In this document: positions 48,101-55,774 of the stretch, one piece after another
Layout of the letters: every line of letters starts with the position of its first letter
How positions within the stretch are numbered: the first letter of the stretch is position 1
NCBI RefSeq assembly: GCF_007829815.1
Contig: NZ_VIWT01000006.1
Span: forward strand, 62,001-126,000
DNA length: 64,000 nt
Direction of reading: 5' to 3'
From: Kitasatospora viridis
Lineage (GTDB): Bacteria; Actinomycetota; Actinomycetes; Streptomycetales; Streptomycetaceae
Notes under the pieces: model-generated
What the model saw: only the letters and a program-made list of their open reading frames with translations
What the model was told of the DNA's origin: nothing
Database searches by the model: none
Position numbers and translations under genes: made by a program

Positions 48101-51100
48101 GGGTCGAACTCGGCGACATCGAGGCCGCCCTGGCCGGCCACCCGAGCGTCACCCGGGCCGCCGTGCTGCTGCGCGGGGAGCGGCTCGTCGGCTACGTCAC
48201 CGGCACCCCCGACGCCGACCCGGCCGAGCTGCGCGCCCACCTGCGGCGAACCCTGCCGGAGTACATGGTGCCCGCGGCCGTCGTCGTGCTGCCCGCCCTT
48301 CCGCTGACCGACAACGGCAAGCTCGACCGCAAGGCCCTGCCCGACCCGCAGGTGGCGAGCGGCGCCGGGCGGGCCCCCGCGACCGCGCAGGAGGAGATCC
48401 TGTGCGGCGTCTTCGCCGACGTGCTCGGACTGGAGACGGTCGGGGTCGAGGACAACTTCTTCGAACTGGGCGGCCACTCGCTGCTCGCCGCCCAGGCGAT
48501 CAGCCGGATCCGGACCGCGTTCGGCGTCGAGACCAGCCTGCGCACCCTGTTCGAGGCGCCCACGGTGGCCGGCCTGGCCGGTCGGCTCGCGCAGCACGAG
48601 GACGCCGCCCGACCGGCCCTCACCGCCGCCGCGACCCGGCCCGAGACCGTCCCGCTCTCCTACGCCCAGCAGCGGCTCTGGTTCCTCGCGGAGTTGGAGG
48701 GCCCCGGCGGCACGTACAACATCCCCGCCGCGCTGCGGCTCACCGGCCCCGTCGACCGCGAGGCCCTGCGCGGCGCGCTCGGCGACCTGCTGGGCCGCCA
48801 CGAAGTCCTGCGCACCCGCTACCCGTTCGACGACGGGCAGCCCCGGCAGGAGATCCTGGCACCGGGGTCCGTCGAAGCCCCGCTCACGGTGCTCGACGCC
48901 ACCCCTGCCGAGCTTCCCGCCGCGCTCGCCGCCGAGGCTGCGCGGGGCTTCGAGCTGGACGCCGAACTGCCGCTGCGGGCCACGGTCTTCGCACTCGGCG
49001 AGCAGGAGCACGTGCTGCTGCTGGTGCTCCATCACATCGCCGGTGACGGCTGGTCGCTGGGCCCGCTGGCCCGCGACCTGTTCGCCGCCTACACCGCGCG
49101 CCGCGAGGGTGGCCTGCCCGACTGGCGCCCGCTGCCGGTGCAGTATGCCGACTATGCGCTGTGGCAGCGCGAGCTGCTCGGTGACGGCGAGGATCCGCAG
49201 AGCTTGATGGCACGCCAGGTTTCATTCTGGCGCGAAACGTTGACCGGTCTGCCGGACGAGGTGACGCTGCCCGGGGACCGGCTGCGGCCCGTCACCGGCG
49301 AAGGCGGCGGCGCCAGCGTGCCGTTCACGGTGCCCGCCGAGGTGCACGCCGCGCTGGTGCGGGTGGCCCGGGAATGCGGGGCGAGTCCGTTCATGGTGGT
49401 GCAGGCGGCGTTGGCGGCGCTGTTGGCGCGGTTGGGTGCGGGGGAGGACGTGCCGATCGGCTCGCCGATCGCGGGCCGGACCGATGAGGCGTTGGAGGAG
49501 GCGGTCGGGTTCTTCGTCAACACGCTGGTGCTGCGCACCGATGTGTCGGGCGACCCGACCTTCCGCGAACTGGTCGCCCGGGTGCGGAACACCGCGCTGA
49601 CGGCCTTCGCCCACCAGGACGTGCCCTTCGAGCGTCTCGTCGAGGCACTCAACCCGGCGCGCTCGATGGGCCGTCACCCGCTCTTCCAGGTGATGCTCGC
49701 CTTCCAGAACACCGCACTGCCCGAGCTCGGCCTGCCCGGACTCGCGGTCACGGCCGAGCCGTTGGTCCGCTCCGGCGCCAAGTTCGACCTCTCGCTCGAC
49801 GTGACCGAGCGCTTCGACGCCGGCCTGCCCGCCGGGCTCGACGGCTGCCTCGACTACTCCACCGCGCTCTACGACCGGGCGACGGCGGTGGCGTTCGCGG
49901 ATCGGTTGGCCGCGTTCCTGGCTGCTGTGGTTGCTGAGCCGGATGGTCGGGTGGGCGGGTTCGAGTTGGTGTCGGCGGATGAGTTGCGGTTGGTGCGGGA
50001 TGTGTGGAACGAGACGGCTCGGGTGGTGCCGCCGGGGTTGATCCATGAGCATTTCGAGCGTCAGGTCCGGGTTGCTCCGGATGCGGTGGCGGTCGCGTTC
50101 GAGGGGGTGGAGCTGACGTATGCGGAGTTGAATGCGCGGGCGAACCGGTTGGCGCGGTTGTTGGTGGTGCGTGGTGCGGGGCCGGAGCGTTTCGTGGCGT
50201 TGGCTCTGCCGCGTAGTGAGTTGATGGTGGTGGCGTTGTTGGGGGTGTTGAAGTCGGGTGCGGCGTATCTGCCGGTGGATCCGGAGTATCCGGCGGACCG
50301 GATCGCGTACATGTTGGAGGATGCGGCGCCGGCGTTGGTGCTGACGGTCGGTGAGGTGGCTTCGCGGCTGCCCTACCCGGAGTTGCTGGTGCTCGATGAC
50401 CCCGGCGTCGAGGCCGAGCTGCGCGAGCAGGCGGACAGCGATGTGCTGGACGCCGAGCGAGCGCGTCCATTGCTGCCGGATCACCCGGCGTACCTGATTT
50501 ACACGTCGGGTTCGACGGGGCGTCCGAAGGGTGTGGTGATTGCGCATCGGGGGATTCCGAGTCTGGGGCATGCGAAGGTGGAGTGGTATGCGACGACGCC
50601 TGGGAGTCGGGTGTTGCAGTTCTCGTCGTTGAGTTTCGACAGTCATGTGTCGGAGGTGTGGTCGGCGTTTTTGGGTGGGGGTCGGTTGGTGGTTGCTCCG
50701 TTGGAGCGGATGATGCCGGGTGAGCCGTTGGTGGGGTTGGTGGCGGAGCAGGGGATCACGCACATCGATTTGCCGCCGGCGGGGTTGGCGGTGATGCCGG
50801 AGGGTTCGTTGCCGGTGGGTGGGACGTTGATCGTGGGTGGTGAGGCGAGTACTCCGGCGTTGGTGGAGCGGTGGTTCCGGGGGCGGCGGATGATCAATTC
50901 GTATGGGCCGACCGAGGCGACGGTGTGCGCGAGCATGAGTGATCCGATCGCGGATGCGGCGATTCCGCCGATCGGCCGGCCGGTGTGGAACAAGCGGGTG
51001 TATGTGCTGGATGCGGGTCTGCGGTTGGTGCCGCCGGGTGTGGTGGGGGAGTTGTACGTGGCGGGCGAGGGGTTGGCGCGCGGTTACCTGGGTCGGTCCG

Positions 51101-54100
51101 CGCTGACGGCTGAGCGGTTCGTGGCTTGCCCGTTCGGTGCCACGGGTGCCCGGATGTACCGCACGGGTGACTTGGTGCGGTGGGGCGCGGACGGTCAGTT
51201 GGTGTTCCTGGGTCGGGCGGACAACCAGGTGAAGGTGCGTGGTTTCCGGATCGAGTTGGGTGAGGTGGAGGCGGCGATCGATGCGCTGCCGGGGGTGGCG
51301 CAGGCGGTGGTGCTGCTGCACATCGACGAGGTAGGCGAACGACGTCTGGTTGCTTACGTGGTGACTGACAGTCAGACATCCACCGGCTTGCGTGAGAGCT
51401 TGAGCCGGACCTTGCCGGACTACATGGTCCCGTCGGCGTTCGTGCTGCTGGACGCGTTGCCGTTGATGCCGAACGGCAAGGTGAACCGACGTGCCCTGCC
51501 GGAGCCGGAGTTCGCGGCGGCCGGGGTGGGTCGTGGTCCGCGTTCGCCGCGCGAGGAGATCCTGTGCGGGCTGTTCGCCGAGGTCCTGGGTGTGGAGGCG
51601 GTCGGCATCGACGACGGCTTCTTCGAGCTGGGCGGTCACTCCCTGCTCGCCACCCGGCTGGCCAGCCGGGTGCGTTCGGTGCTCGGCGTCGAACTGCCCC
51701 TGCGCACACTCTTCGAGGCACCCACCGTCGCCACCCTGGCCAAGGCCCTGGAGGGCGAGCAGGCGGCCGCCCGGCCGGTGCTGCGGCCGATGGCGCGCCC
51801 CGAGCACCTGCCGGTCTCCTTCGCCCAGCGGCGGCTCTGGTTCCTCAACCGCCTGGAGCCCGCCAGCAGTTCCTACAACCTGCCGCTCGCCCTGCGACTG
51901 ACCGGCGCCCTCGACGCGGCCGCCCTGGCCGAGGCGCTGAACGACGTGGTCGCCCGGCACGAGAGCCTGCGCACGGTCTTCCCCGAGCGCGACGGCGAGC
52001 CCGAGCAGCTCGTCCTGCCGGCCGGCGCGGCGCGGCTCGACCTTCCGGTGGTCGTGCTGGCGGACGACCGGACGCTGGACGCCCTGGTGGCCGCCGAGAC
52101 CGCCCGGCCGTTCGACGTGACGGCGCAGGTCCCGCTGCGGGCCCGCCTGCTGCGCACCGCCGAGGACGAGCACGTGCTGCTCCTGGTGGCCCACCACATC
52201 GTCACCGACGGCTGGTCCACCGCACCGCTGGTCCGCGACCTGGTCGCCGCCTACACGGCCCGCCGCACGGGCGCCGACCCGCAGTGGGACGAACTGCCCG
52301 TGCAGTACCCGGACTACACGCTCTGGCAGCGCGACCTGCTCGGCGCCGAGGACCAGCCCGACAGCCTGACGGCCCGTCAGCTCGACCACTGGCGCAAGGA
52401 GCTCGACGGCCTGCCCGAGGAGCTCCCGCTGCCCACCGACCGACCGCGCCCGGCCTACCCGAGCGGCGCGGGCGGCACGGTGCCGGTGCGGATCGGAGCC
52501 GAGGCGCACGCCGGGATCGTCAACCTGGCTCGCCGGACGCACACCACCGTTTTCATGGTGCTGCAGGCCGCGATGGCCGGCTGGCTCGGTGCGCTCGGTG
52601 CCGGCGAGGACATCCCGATCGGCACGCCCGTGGCCGGCCGTACCGACGAAGCCGTCCACGACCTGGTCGGGTTCTTCGTCAACACCCTGGTGCTGCGCAC
52701 CGACTTGTCCGGCGACCCGACCTTCCGGGAACTGCTCGGCCGGGTGCGGGAGTCCGACCTGGCCGCCTTCGCGCACCAGGACCTCCCGTTCGAGCGGCTG
52801 GTGGAGGAGCTGAACCCGCCGCGCGTGATGGCCCGGCACCCGCTCTTCCAGGTCATGCTCGCGCTGCAGAACACGGCGTCGGCCCGGATCGAGCTCGACG
52901 GCCTGACCGCCGCCGCACTCCCGGTGGCCGGCGCGGACGCCAAGTTCGACCTGTCGCTCAGCCTCGCCGAGCGGCTCGGCGAGGACCGCGGAGCGCTCGG
53001 CATCGACGGCGAACTCGACTACTCGGCCGACCTGTTCGACCACTCCTCGGCGGAGTCCCTGGCACTCTCGTTCACGCGCTTCGTGGAGTCGGCGGTGGCC
53101 GGCCCGGACCAGCGGCTCGGCGCGGTCGAGCTGCTGACGCAGTCGCAGCGGGCCGAGCTGCTCCGGCTGGGCGCGGGCACCCCGGTCGAGCCGGTGGCCG
53201 GCGAGTCGCTGGGCGCCCTGTTCGCCGCACGGGTGGCGCAGGCGCCGGACGCGGTCGCGGTGCTGGACCGCGAAGTCGAGCTCTCGTTCGGTGAACTGGC
53301 GCACCGGGCCGCGAGGTTGGCCGAGCGCCTGACCGGGCTCGGGGTCGGCCCCGGGGCCCTGGTGGGCCTGCTGCTGCCGCGCTCGGTGGACTGGGTGGTG
53401 GCCCAGGTCGCGGTCGCCCTCGCCGGGGCTGCCTGGCTGCCGCTGGACCCGGGGCAGCCCGGGGAGCGGATCGCCGGGGTGCTGGCGCAGGCGGCTCCGG
53501 CCGTGGTCCTGACGGCTCCTGAGACGGTGGAGCTGGTGCCCGCCGACTCCTGGTGCGTGACGCTCCAGGAGACCGACACCCCCACCGCCCCTCGGCCTGT
53601 ACCGGCCCCGGCGGCGGTGCCCGGCGACTCGGCGGCCTATGTCATCTACACCTCCGGCTCGACCGGCCGGCCCAAGGGCGTGGTGGTCTCCCAGCGCGCC
53701 GTGGTGAACCAACTGGGCTGGCTGGCCGACCGCTACCCGCTCGGCGCGGGCGACCGCATGCTGGCCCGCACCTCGCCCGGCTTCGACGCGGGCATTTGGG
53801 AGGTCTGGCTGCCGCTGCTCTCCGGCGCCGCGGTGGCGGTGGTCGACGACCGGGTGGCCAAGGACCCCGCCCTGCTGGTGCGGGAGTTGGCCGACCTGGC
53901 GGTGACGGTGGCGCAGTTCGTGCCGACCCTGCTGGCCGCGGTACTGGACGCCGCGCCGGGGGAGCGTCCCGCCGGACTGCGGCGGGTGTTCGTCGGCGGC
54001 GAGGCCTTCGGTGCCCAACTCGCCGACCGGGTGCGGGAGGTGTGGGGCGTCGAGCCGGTGAACCTGTACGGGCCCACCGAGACGACGATCCAGGTCGCCG

Positions 54101-55749
54101 CCGGCGAACCCGCCGGGACCGGTGCCGGCGCGCTGGTGCCGATCGGCCGCCCGGTCCGCAACACCGGCCTGTACGTGCTGGACGCCGGCCTGCGCCTGGT
54201 GCCGCCGGGCGTGGTGGGCGAACTGTACGTCTCCGGCACGGCGTTGGCGCGCGGCTACCTCGGCCGGCCGGACCTGACGGCCGAGCGCTTCGTCGCCTGC
54301 CCGTACGGCGCGCCGGGCGCCCGGATGTACCGCACCGGCGACCTGGTGCGCTGGAACGCCGACGGCGAGCTGGTCTTCGTCGGACGGGCCGACGGCCAGG
54401 TGAAGCTGCGCGGCTTCCGGATCGAACTCGGCGAGGTCGAGTCGGTGCTGGCCGGGCACCCGGAGGTCGCCGGCGCGGCCGTCGTGGTGCGCGAGGACGT
54501 GGCGGGGGACCGGAAGCTGGTCGCCTACGTCGTCCCCACCGCCGAGGCCTTCGACCGGGACCTGCTGCGGGCACACGTCGCCGGCCTGCTGCCCGGCTAC
54601 ATGGTCCCGTCGGCCTTCGTGCGGCTCGACGCCCTGCCGGTCACCCGCAACGGCAAGCTCGACACCCGGGCGCTCCCCGCCCCCGAGATCGAGCGCGCCG
54701 CCCGCACCCGGGTACCGACCGACCCGCAGGAGATCGTGCTCTGCGCCCTGTTCGCCGAGGTGCTCGGCCTGCCCGAAGTCGGCCCGGACGAGGACTTCTT
54801 CGCCCTCGGCGGCCACTCCCTGCTGGCCGTCCGCCTGATGAGCGCCGTGCAGCACGCCTTCGGCACCGCGCTCGACCTGCGCGCGCTCTTCGAGACGCCC
54901 ACCCCGGCCGGGCTCGCCACCCGCCTTGGCGAGCGCGCGGCCGGCGATCCGCTGGACGTGCTGCTGCCGCTGCGCGCCGGGGGCACCGCGGCCCCGCTGT
55001 TCTGCGTGCACCCGGTGCTCGGGCTCAGCTGGGGCTACGCGGCGCTGCTGCGCCGGCTGGACCGGCAGCGGCCGCTCTACGGGCTCCAGGCGTACGGCAT
55101 CCGCCACCCGCACCAGCGCCCGGACTCCATCCGGGAGATGGCACGCGGCTACGTCCAGCGGATCCGCGAGGTGCAGCCGAGCGGCCCGTACCACCTGCTC
55201 GGCTGGTCGCTCGGCGGCACCGTCGCCCACGCGATGGCCGAACTGCTCCAGGCCGACGGCGAGCAGGTCGCCTTCCTCGCCCTGCTCGACTCCTACCCGA
55301 GCGAGCCGGACAGGTCGGCGGCCGACCTCGACGCCGAGGCGGAGGAGGAGGTGCTGGCCGCCCTGCTGCCCGGCGCGGGGGCGGCCGTGCACGAGCTGGT
55401 CGCCCAGGGCGCCGACCGGCAGCGGATCCTGGCCCTGCTGCGGGAGGAGAACGCGCGCCGGCTCCAGGTGGACGAGCAGGCGGTGGCCGACCTGCTGGAC
55501 ACCGCCGTGCACAGCAGCCGGCTGATCCGCGACCACGTGCCCGGCACGGTCGACGGCGACCTGGTCTTCGTCACGGCCACCACCGGCCGCCCCGCCGACG
55601 CGCCGACCGCCCACACCGCCTGGCAGGCCCACCTGACCGGCGCGATCCACGAGTACCGGATCGACTGCCGGCACGCCGAGCTGCTCGGCCCCGAGGGGAT
55701 GGACGGGCTCGGCCGGATGCTCAGCGAGAGGCTGGACCGTGACGCCTGA
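39103..55749 (+). CDS. NRPS modules 3-7, five C-A-T units plus thioesterase
   Basis: The 5548-aa protein starts at GTG 39103 and enters its first C domain directly (VIPLSYGQRRLWF). Five C-A-T modules have T serines near residues 1000, 2067, 3126, 4180 and 5239; the TE has GWSLGG with Ser near 5369. Pocket readings: module 3 and module 6 DSSDIGSVCK (close to the Lys code I recall for bacitracin, so a basic residue), module 4 DVWHVSLVDK (Ser), module 5 DILQLGLIWK (Gly), module 7 DAWQFGLIQK (close to Gln). No E domain is present. The TE releases or cyclises a heptapeptide. Modules 3 and 6 share near-identical A-domain DNA with atypical codon use. The exporter gene overlaps the 3' end. Confidence 0.97.
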   Translation: MIPLSYGQRRLWFLNRLEGGDAQYNMPLALRLTGTLDRGALLAALHDVVERHESLRTLFPERDGEPRQRILPMSRVALSLDERDCTEQELAEQLAREAALGFDLTAELPLRPVLFTLAPELHVLLLVLHHVAGDGWSLGPLARDVSQAYTARTAGAAPQWEPLPVQYADYALWQRELLGEDEDPQSLMTRQVSFWRETLIGLPDEVTLPGDRLRTAAGGGGAGGSVPFAVPAGVHAAVVRVARECGASPFMVVQAALVALLARLGAGEDVPIGSPIAGRTDEALEEVVGFFVNTLVLRTDVSGDPTFRELVARVRAGDLDAFAHQDLPFERLVEALNPPRSMGRHPLFQVMLAFQDTSLPELELPGLRAVVEPLARSAAKFDLSVDLAERFDAGVPAGIEGCVDYSGELYDRATAVAFADRLAAFLGAVVAEPDGRVGGFELVSADELRLVRDVWNETARVVPAGLIHEHFERQVRVAPDAVAVSYEGTELTYAQLNARANRLARLLVARGAGPERFVALALPRSELMVVALLGVLKSGAAYLPVDPEYPADRIAYMLEDAAPALVLTVGQVASRFPDRDLLVLDGADVEGELARFSAEDVEDGERIVPLLPDHPAYLIYTSGSTGRPKGVVIAHRGIPSLGHAKVEWYATTPGSRVLQFSSLSFDSHVSEVWSAFLGGGRLVVAPLERMMPGEPLVGLVAEQGITHIDLPPAGLAVMPEGSLPVGGTLIVGGEASTPALVERWFRGRRMINSYGPTEATVCASMSDPIADAAIPPIGRPVWNKRVYVLDAGLRLVPPGVVGELYVAGEGLARGYLGRAGLTAERFVACPFGATGARMYRTGDLVRWGADGQLVFLGRADNQVKVRGFRIELGEVEAAIDALPGVAQAVVLLHTDEAGERRLVAYVVTATQTASVLRESLSRTLPDYMVPSAFVLLDALPLMPNGKVNRRALPEPEFAAAGAGRGPRSPREEILCGLFAEVLGVEAVGIDDGFFELGGHSLLATRLASRVRSVLGVELPLRALFEAPTVAGLSTLLAGEEQTARPALLPVPRPEQLPVSFAQRRLWFLNRLEPATGAYNMPLALRLAGALDRSALLAALNDVVARHESLRTVFAEFDGEPYQRILPLAELSLTVAERACTEDELPALLAAEAAQGFDLATEPPLRPVLFALAPEVHVLVLVLHHVAGDGWSLAPLARDVSRAYAARSAGTAPQWQPLPVQYADYTLWQRELLGEEADPQSLMTRQVSFWRETLTGLPEEVSLPADRVRPASTDGAGGTVPFALPAEAHAAVLRLARSSGASPFMVVQAALAALLARLGAGEDVPIGAPVAGRTDDALEEAVGFFVNTLVLRTDASGDPTFRQLVERVRTADLDAFAHQDVPFERLVEALNPPRSMGRHPLFQVMLAFQNTALPALELPDLRVTEEPQARTLAKFDLSLDIVERFEAGAPAGIEGCVEYAAALYDRETATAFATRLAAFLTAAAAEPDRAIGQFDLADEAERRLVRDQWNATAHPVPAGTLVSHIEAQAARTPDSPALLFGDTVLSHRELAARANRLARHLVALGAGPERTVAVALPRSPELVVALLAVLKSGAAYLPVDPDYPADRIAYMLADAAPVAVLSCRELAGVLPDGTEPLLLDDPGAQAGPDGTAELGDRDLDDHERTAPLRPDHPAYLIYTSGSTGRPKGVAVAHQAIVNRLLWMREQYEVGPADRVLQKTPSSFDVSVWEFFLPLLSGAALVVAPPGAHREPARLAAEIRRHGVTIAHFVPSMLHAFVAEPAAADCAGLRHVVCSGEALPTDLLARYRRVLGAELHNLYGPTEAAVDVTYHRAAEQESGSTVPIGRPVWNTRVYVLDRELRPLPPGVAGELYLAGDQLARGYAGRPGLTAERFVACPSGFGDPGDRMYRTGDIVRWTRDGALVFLGRADHQVKLRGLRIELDEIATVLAGAPGVSWATALVRESAAGEQLLVAYLVSDGRSTEPALRAHLGAALPEYMVPTALVRIEEVPLSPSGKLDRAALPAPQQVGGAGRAPATAREEILCGIFADLLGLDTVGVDDDFFALGGHSLLATRLISRIRAALGTEIALRTLFEAPTVAALATRLDQDGTARPALTAVDRPATVPLSHAQQRLWLLAELEGPGGTYNIPAALRLTGPLDGAALRLALDDVVGRHEVLRTVFPSVDGQPRQEILAPGGVELPLAAIDTTPAELPAALAAEAARGFELGTELPLRAALFRLGEQEHVLLLVLHHIAGDGWSLGPLAADLSTAYAARREGRAPGWQPLAVQYADYALWQRRLLGDGADPGSRLNEQLAYWRETLADLPDELGLPADRPRPAVASHRGAIVPFTVPAATHQRLARLTRAHGATLFMGLNAALATLLSRLGAGTDIPIGTAIAGRTDEAAGELIGFFVNTLVIRTDLAPRSTGLAPSFADLVIRTRDRLLTAYAHQDLPFDHLVEALNPTRSLARHPLFQTFLTLQNTAAPSPELAGLTTRPEEIGTASAKFDLAFDLAERVDPETGPAGLTGTLSFATDLYDAGTAELIARRFTDLLDTLTADPDQPVDRAELLTPDERRTLLESWNDTARQVPGATVAELVEAQAARTPHAVAVSSVDGELTYRQLSARANQLARLLIAHGVGAETLVAVALDRSTELVVTLLAVLKTGGAYLPIDPEYPADRIAQTLGDARPVLTVTRHGALPGAPGPLLALDDPRTAAVLDQADGRDLTDAERLRPVRPANPAYVIYTSGSTGRPKGVVVPHRALVNFLADMGDRFPLTGRDRWVAVTTVAFDIAALELYLPLVSGARVVLADRPTVLDPAALTALLHDCGATVMQATPALWQALLAHQGSGAIGLPSLRVLVGGEALPAPLAAELRTVGEATNLYGPTETTIWSTTQRLDQAPAAGNPSIGRPIANTRAYVLDGALRPVPPGVAGDLYLAGDGLARGYLARPGLTAERFVACPFGAPGELMYRTGDLARWSRGGELGYLGRTDQQIKIRGFRVELGDIEAALAGHPSVTRAAVLLRGERLVGYVTGTPDADPAELRAHLRRTLPEYMVPAAVVVLPALPLTDNGKLDRKALPDPQVASGAGRAPATAQEEILCGVFADVLGLETVGVEDNFFELGGHSLLAAQAISRIRTAFGVETSLRTLFEAPTVAGLAGRLAQHEDAARPALTAAATRPETVPLSYAQQRLWFLAELEGPGGTYNIPAALRLTGPVDREALRGALGDLLGRHEVLRTRYPFDDGQPRQEILAPGSVEAPLTVLDATPAELPAALAAEAARGFELDAELPLRATVFALGEQEHVLLLVLHHIAGDGWSLGPLARDLFAAYTARREGGLPDWRPLPVQYADYALWQRELLGDGEDPQSLMARQVSFWRETLTGLPDEVTLPGDRLRPVTGEGGGASVPFTVPAEVHAALVRVARECGASPFMVVQAALAALLARLGAGEDVPIGSPIAGRTDEALEEAVGFFVNTLVLRTDVSGDPTFRELVARVRNTALTAFAHQDVPFERLVEALNPARSMGRHPLFQVMLAFQNTALPELGLPGLAVTAEPLVRSGAKFDLSLDVTERFDAGLPAGLDGCLDYSTALYDRATAVAFADRLAAFLAAVVAEPDGRVGGFELVSADELRLVRDVWNETARVVPPGLIHEHFERQVRVAPDAVAVAFEGVELTYAELNARANRLARLLVVRGAGPERFVALALPRSELMVVALLGVLKSGAAYLPVDPEYPADRIAYMLEDAAPALVLTVGEVASRLPYPELLVLDDPGVEAELREQADSDVLDAERARPLLPDHPAYLIYTSGSTGRPKGVVIAHRGIPSLGHAKVEWYATTPGSRVLQFSSLSFDSHVSEVWSAFLGGGRLVVAPLERMMPGEPLVGLVAEQGITHIDLPPAGLAVMPEGSLPVGGTLIVGGEASTPALVERWFRGRRMINSYGPTEATVCASMSDPIADAAIPPIGRPVWNKRVYVLDAGLRLVPPGVVGELYVAGEGLARGYLGRSALTAERFVACPFGATGARMYRTGDLVRWGADGQLVFLGRADNQVKVRGFRIELGEVEAAIDALPGVAQAVVLLHIDEVGERRLVAYVVTDSQTSTGLRESLSRTLPDYMVPSAFVLLDALPLMPNGKVNRRALPEPEFAAAGVGRGPRSPREEILCGLFAEVLGVEAVGIDDGFFELGGHSLLATRLASRVRSVLGVELPLRTLFEAPTVATLAKALEGEQAAARPVLRPMARPEHLPVSFAQRRLWFLNRLEPASSSYNLPLALRLTGALDAAALAEALNDVVARHESLRTVFPERDGEPEQLVLPAGAARLDLPVVVLADDRTLDALVAAETARPFDVTAQVPLRARLLRTAEDEHVLLLVAHHIVTDGWSTAPLVRDLVAAYTARRTGADPQWDELPVQYPDYTLWQRDLLGAEDQPDSLTARQLDHWRKELDGLPEELPLPTDRPRPAYPSGAGGTVPVRIGAEAHAGIVNLARRTHTTVFMVLQAAMAGWLGALGAGEDIPIGTPVAGRTDEAVHDLVGFFVNTLVLRTDLSGDPTFRELLGRVRESDLAAFAHQDLPFERLVEELNPPRVMARHPLFQVMLALQNTASARIELDGLTAAALPVAGADAKFDLSLSLAERLGEDRGALGIDGELDYSADLFDHSSAESLALSFTRFVESAVAGPDQRLGAVELLTQSQRAELLRLGAGTPVEPVAGESLGALFAARVAQAPDAVAVLDREVELSFGELAHRAARLAERLTGLGVGPGALVGLLLPRSVDWVVAQVAVALAGAAWLPLDPGQPGERIAGVLAQAAPAVVLTAPETVELVPADSWCVTLQETDTPTAPRPVPAPAAVPGDSAAYVIYTSGSTGRPKGVVVSQRAVVNQLGWLADRYPLGAGDRMLARTSPGFDAGIWEVWLPLLSGAAVAVVDDRVAKDPALLVRELADLAVTVAQFVPTLLAAVLDAAPGERPAGLRRVFVGGEAFGAQLADRVREVWGVEPVNLYGPTETTIQVAAGEPAGTGAGALVPIGRPVRNTGLYVLDAGLRLVPPGVVGELYVSGTALARGYLGRPDLTAERFVACPYGAPGARMYRTGDLVRWNADGELVFVGRADGQVKLRGFRIELGEVESVLAGHPEVAGAAVVVREDVAGDRKLVAYVVPTAEAFDRDLLRAHVAGLLPGYMVPSAFVRLDALPVTRNGKLDTRALPAPEIERAARTRVPTDPQEIVLCALFAEVLGLPEVGPDEDFFALGGHSLLAVRLMSAVQHAFGTALDLRALFETPTPAGLATRLGERAAGDPLDVLLPLRAGGTAAPLFCVHPVLGLSWGYAALLRRLDRQRPLYGLQAYGIRHPHQRPDSIREMARGYVQRIREVQPSGPYHLLGWSLGGTVAHAMAELLQADGEQVAFLALLDSYPSEPDRSAADLDAEAEEEVLAALLPGAGAAVHELVAQGADRQRILALLREENARRLQVDEQAVADLLDTAVHSSRLIRDHVPGTVDGDLVFVTATTGRPADAPTAHTAWQAHLTGAIHEYRIDCRHAELLGPEGMDGLGRMLSERLDRDA
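39670..39695 (+). repeat. 26-bp identical block in C domain, copy 1
   Basis: Encodes RQVSFWRE(T) with codons rare in this genome (GTT, TCA, GAA). It contains the inverted repeat GCCAG-N8-CTGGC. Identical blocks occur at 42832-42857 and 49213-49238. Confidence 0.8.
40331..42175 (+). repeat. Duplicated A-T region of module 3 (copy 1)
   Basis: Near-identical to 49871-51715 at a constant 9540-nt offset without visible indels. Codon use is T-rich at third positions (many TTG, GTT, GAT, GCT codons), unlike the flanking modules. A block near 40810-40945 is strongly divergent between the copies although equal in length. Confidence 0.85.
42832..42857 (+). repeat. 26-bp identical block in C domain, copy 2
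   Basis: Same block as at 39670-39695, here inside a C domain whose flanking DNA is otherwise of ordinary GC-rich codon use. Confidence 0.8.
49213..49238 (+). repeat. 26-bp identical block in C domain, copy 3
   Basis: Third copy, in the C domain of module 6. The C domain of module 5 lacks it (ordinary codons at 46036-46060). Confidence 0.8.
49871..51715 (+). repeat. Duplicated A-T region of module 6 (copy 2)
   Basis: Partner of 40331-42175, with the same atypical codon use. The divergent block (about 50350-50485) is GC-rich like the rest of the gene, suggesting partial gene conversion. Confidence 0.85.
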
Positions 55750-55774
55750 CTCGACGGTGACGCCTGACTCGACC
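55739..55774 (+). repeat. 18-bp tandem repeat at NRPS/exporter junction
   Basis: GTGACGCCTGACTCGAC recurs at 55739 and 55757, with a partial GTGACGTCCGAG at 55775. Each copy carries an in-frame GTG start for the exporter; the first copy includes the NRPS stop. Confidence 0.8.

Noticed and set aside
42883..55674. Two minus-strand frames of about 2050 and 2150 codons
   Set aside because: Same shadow effect opposite the large NRPS gene.
1..55749. All NRPS genes forming one assembly line
   Set aside because: Both parts end in a thioesterase, and the second has its own promoter, MbtH and starter-type C domain.
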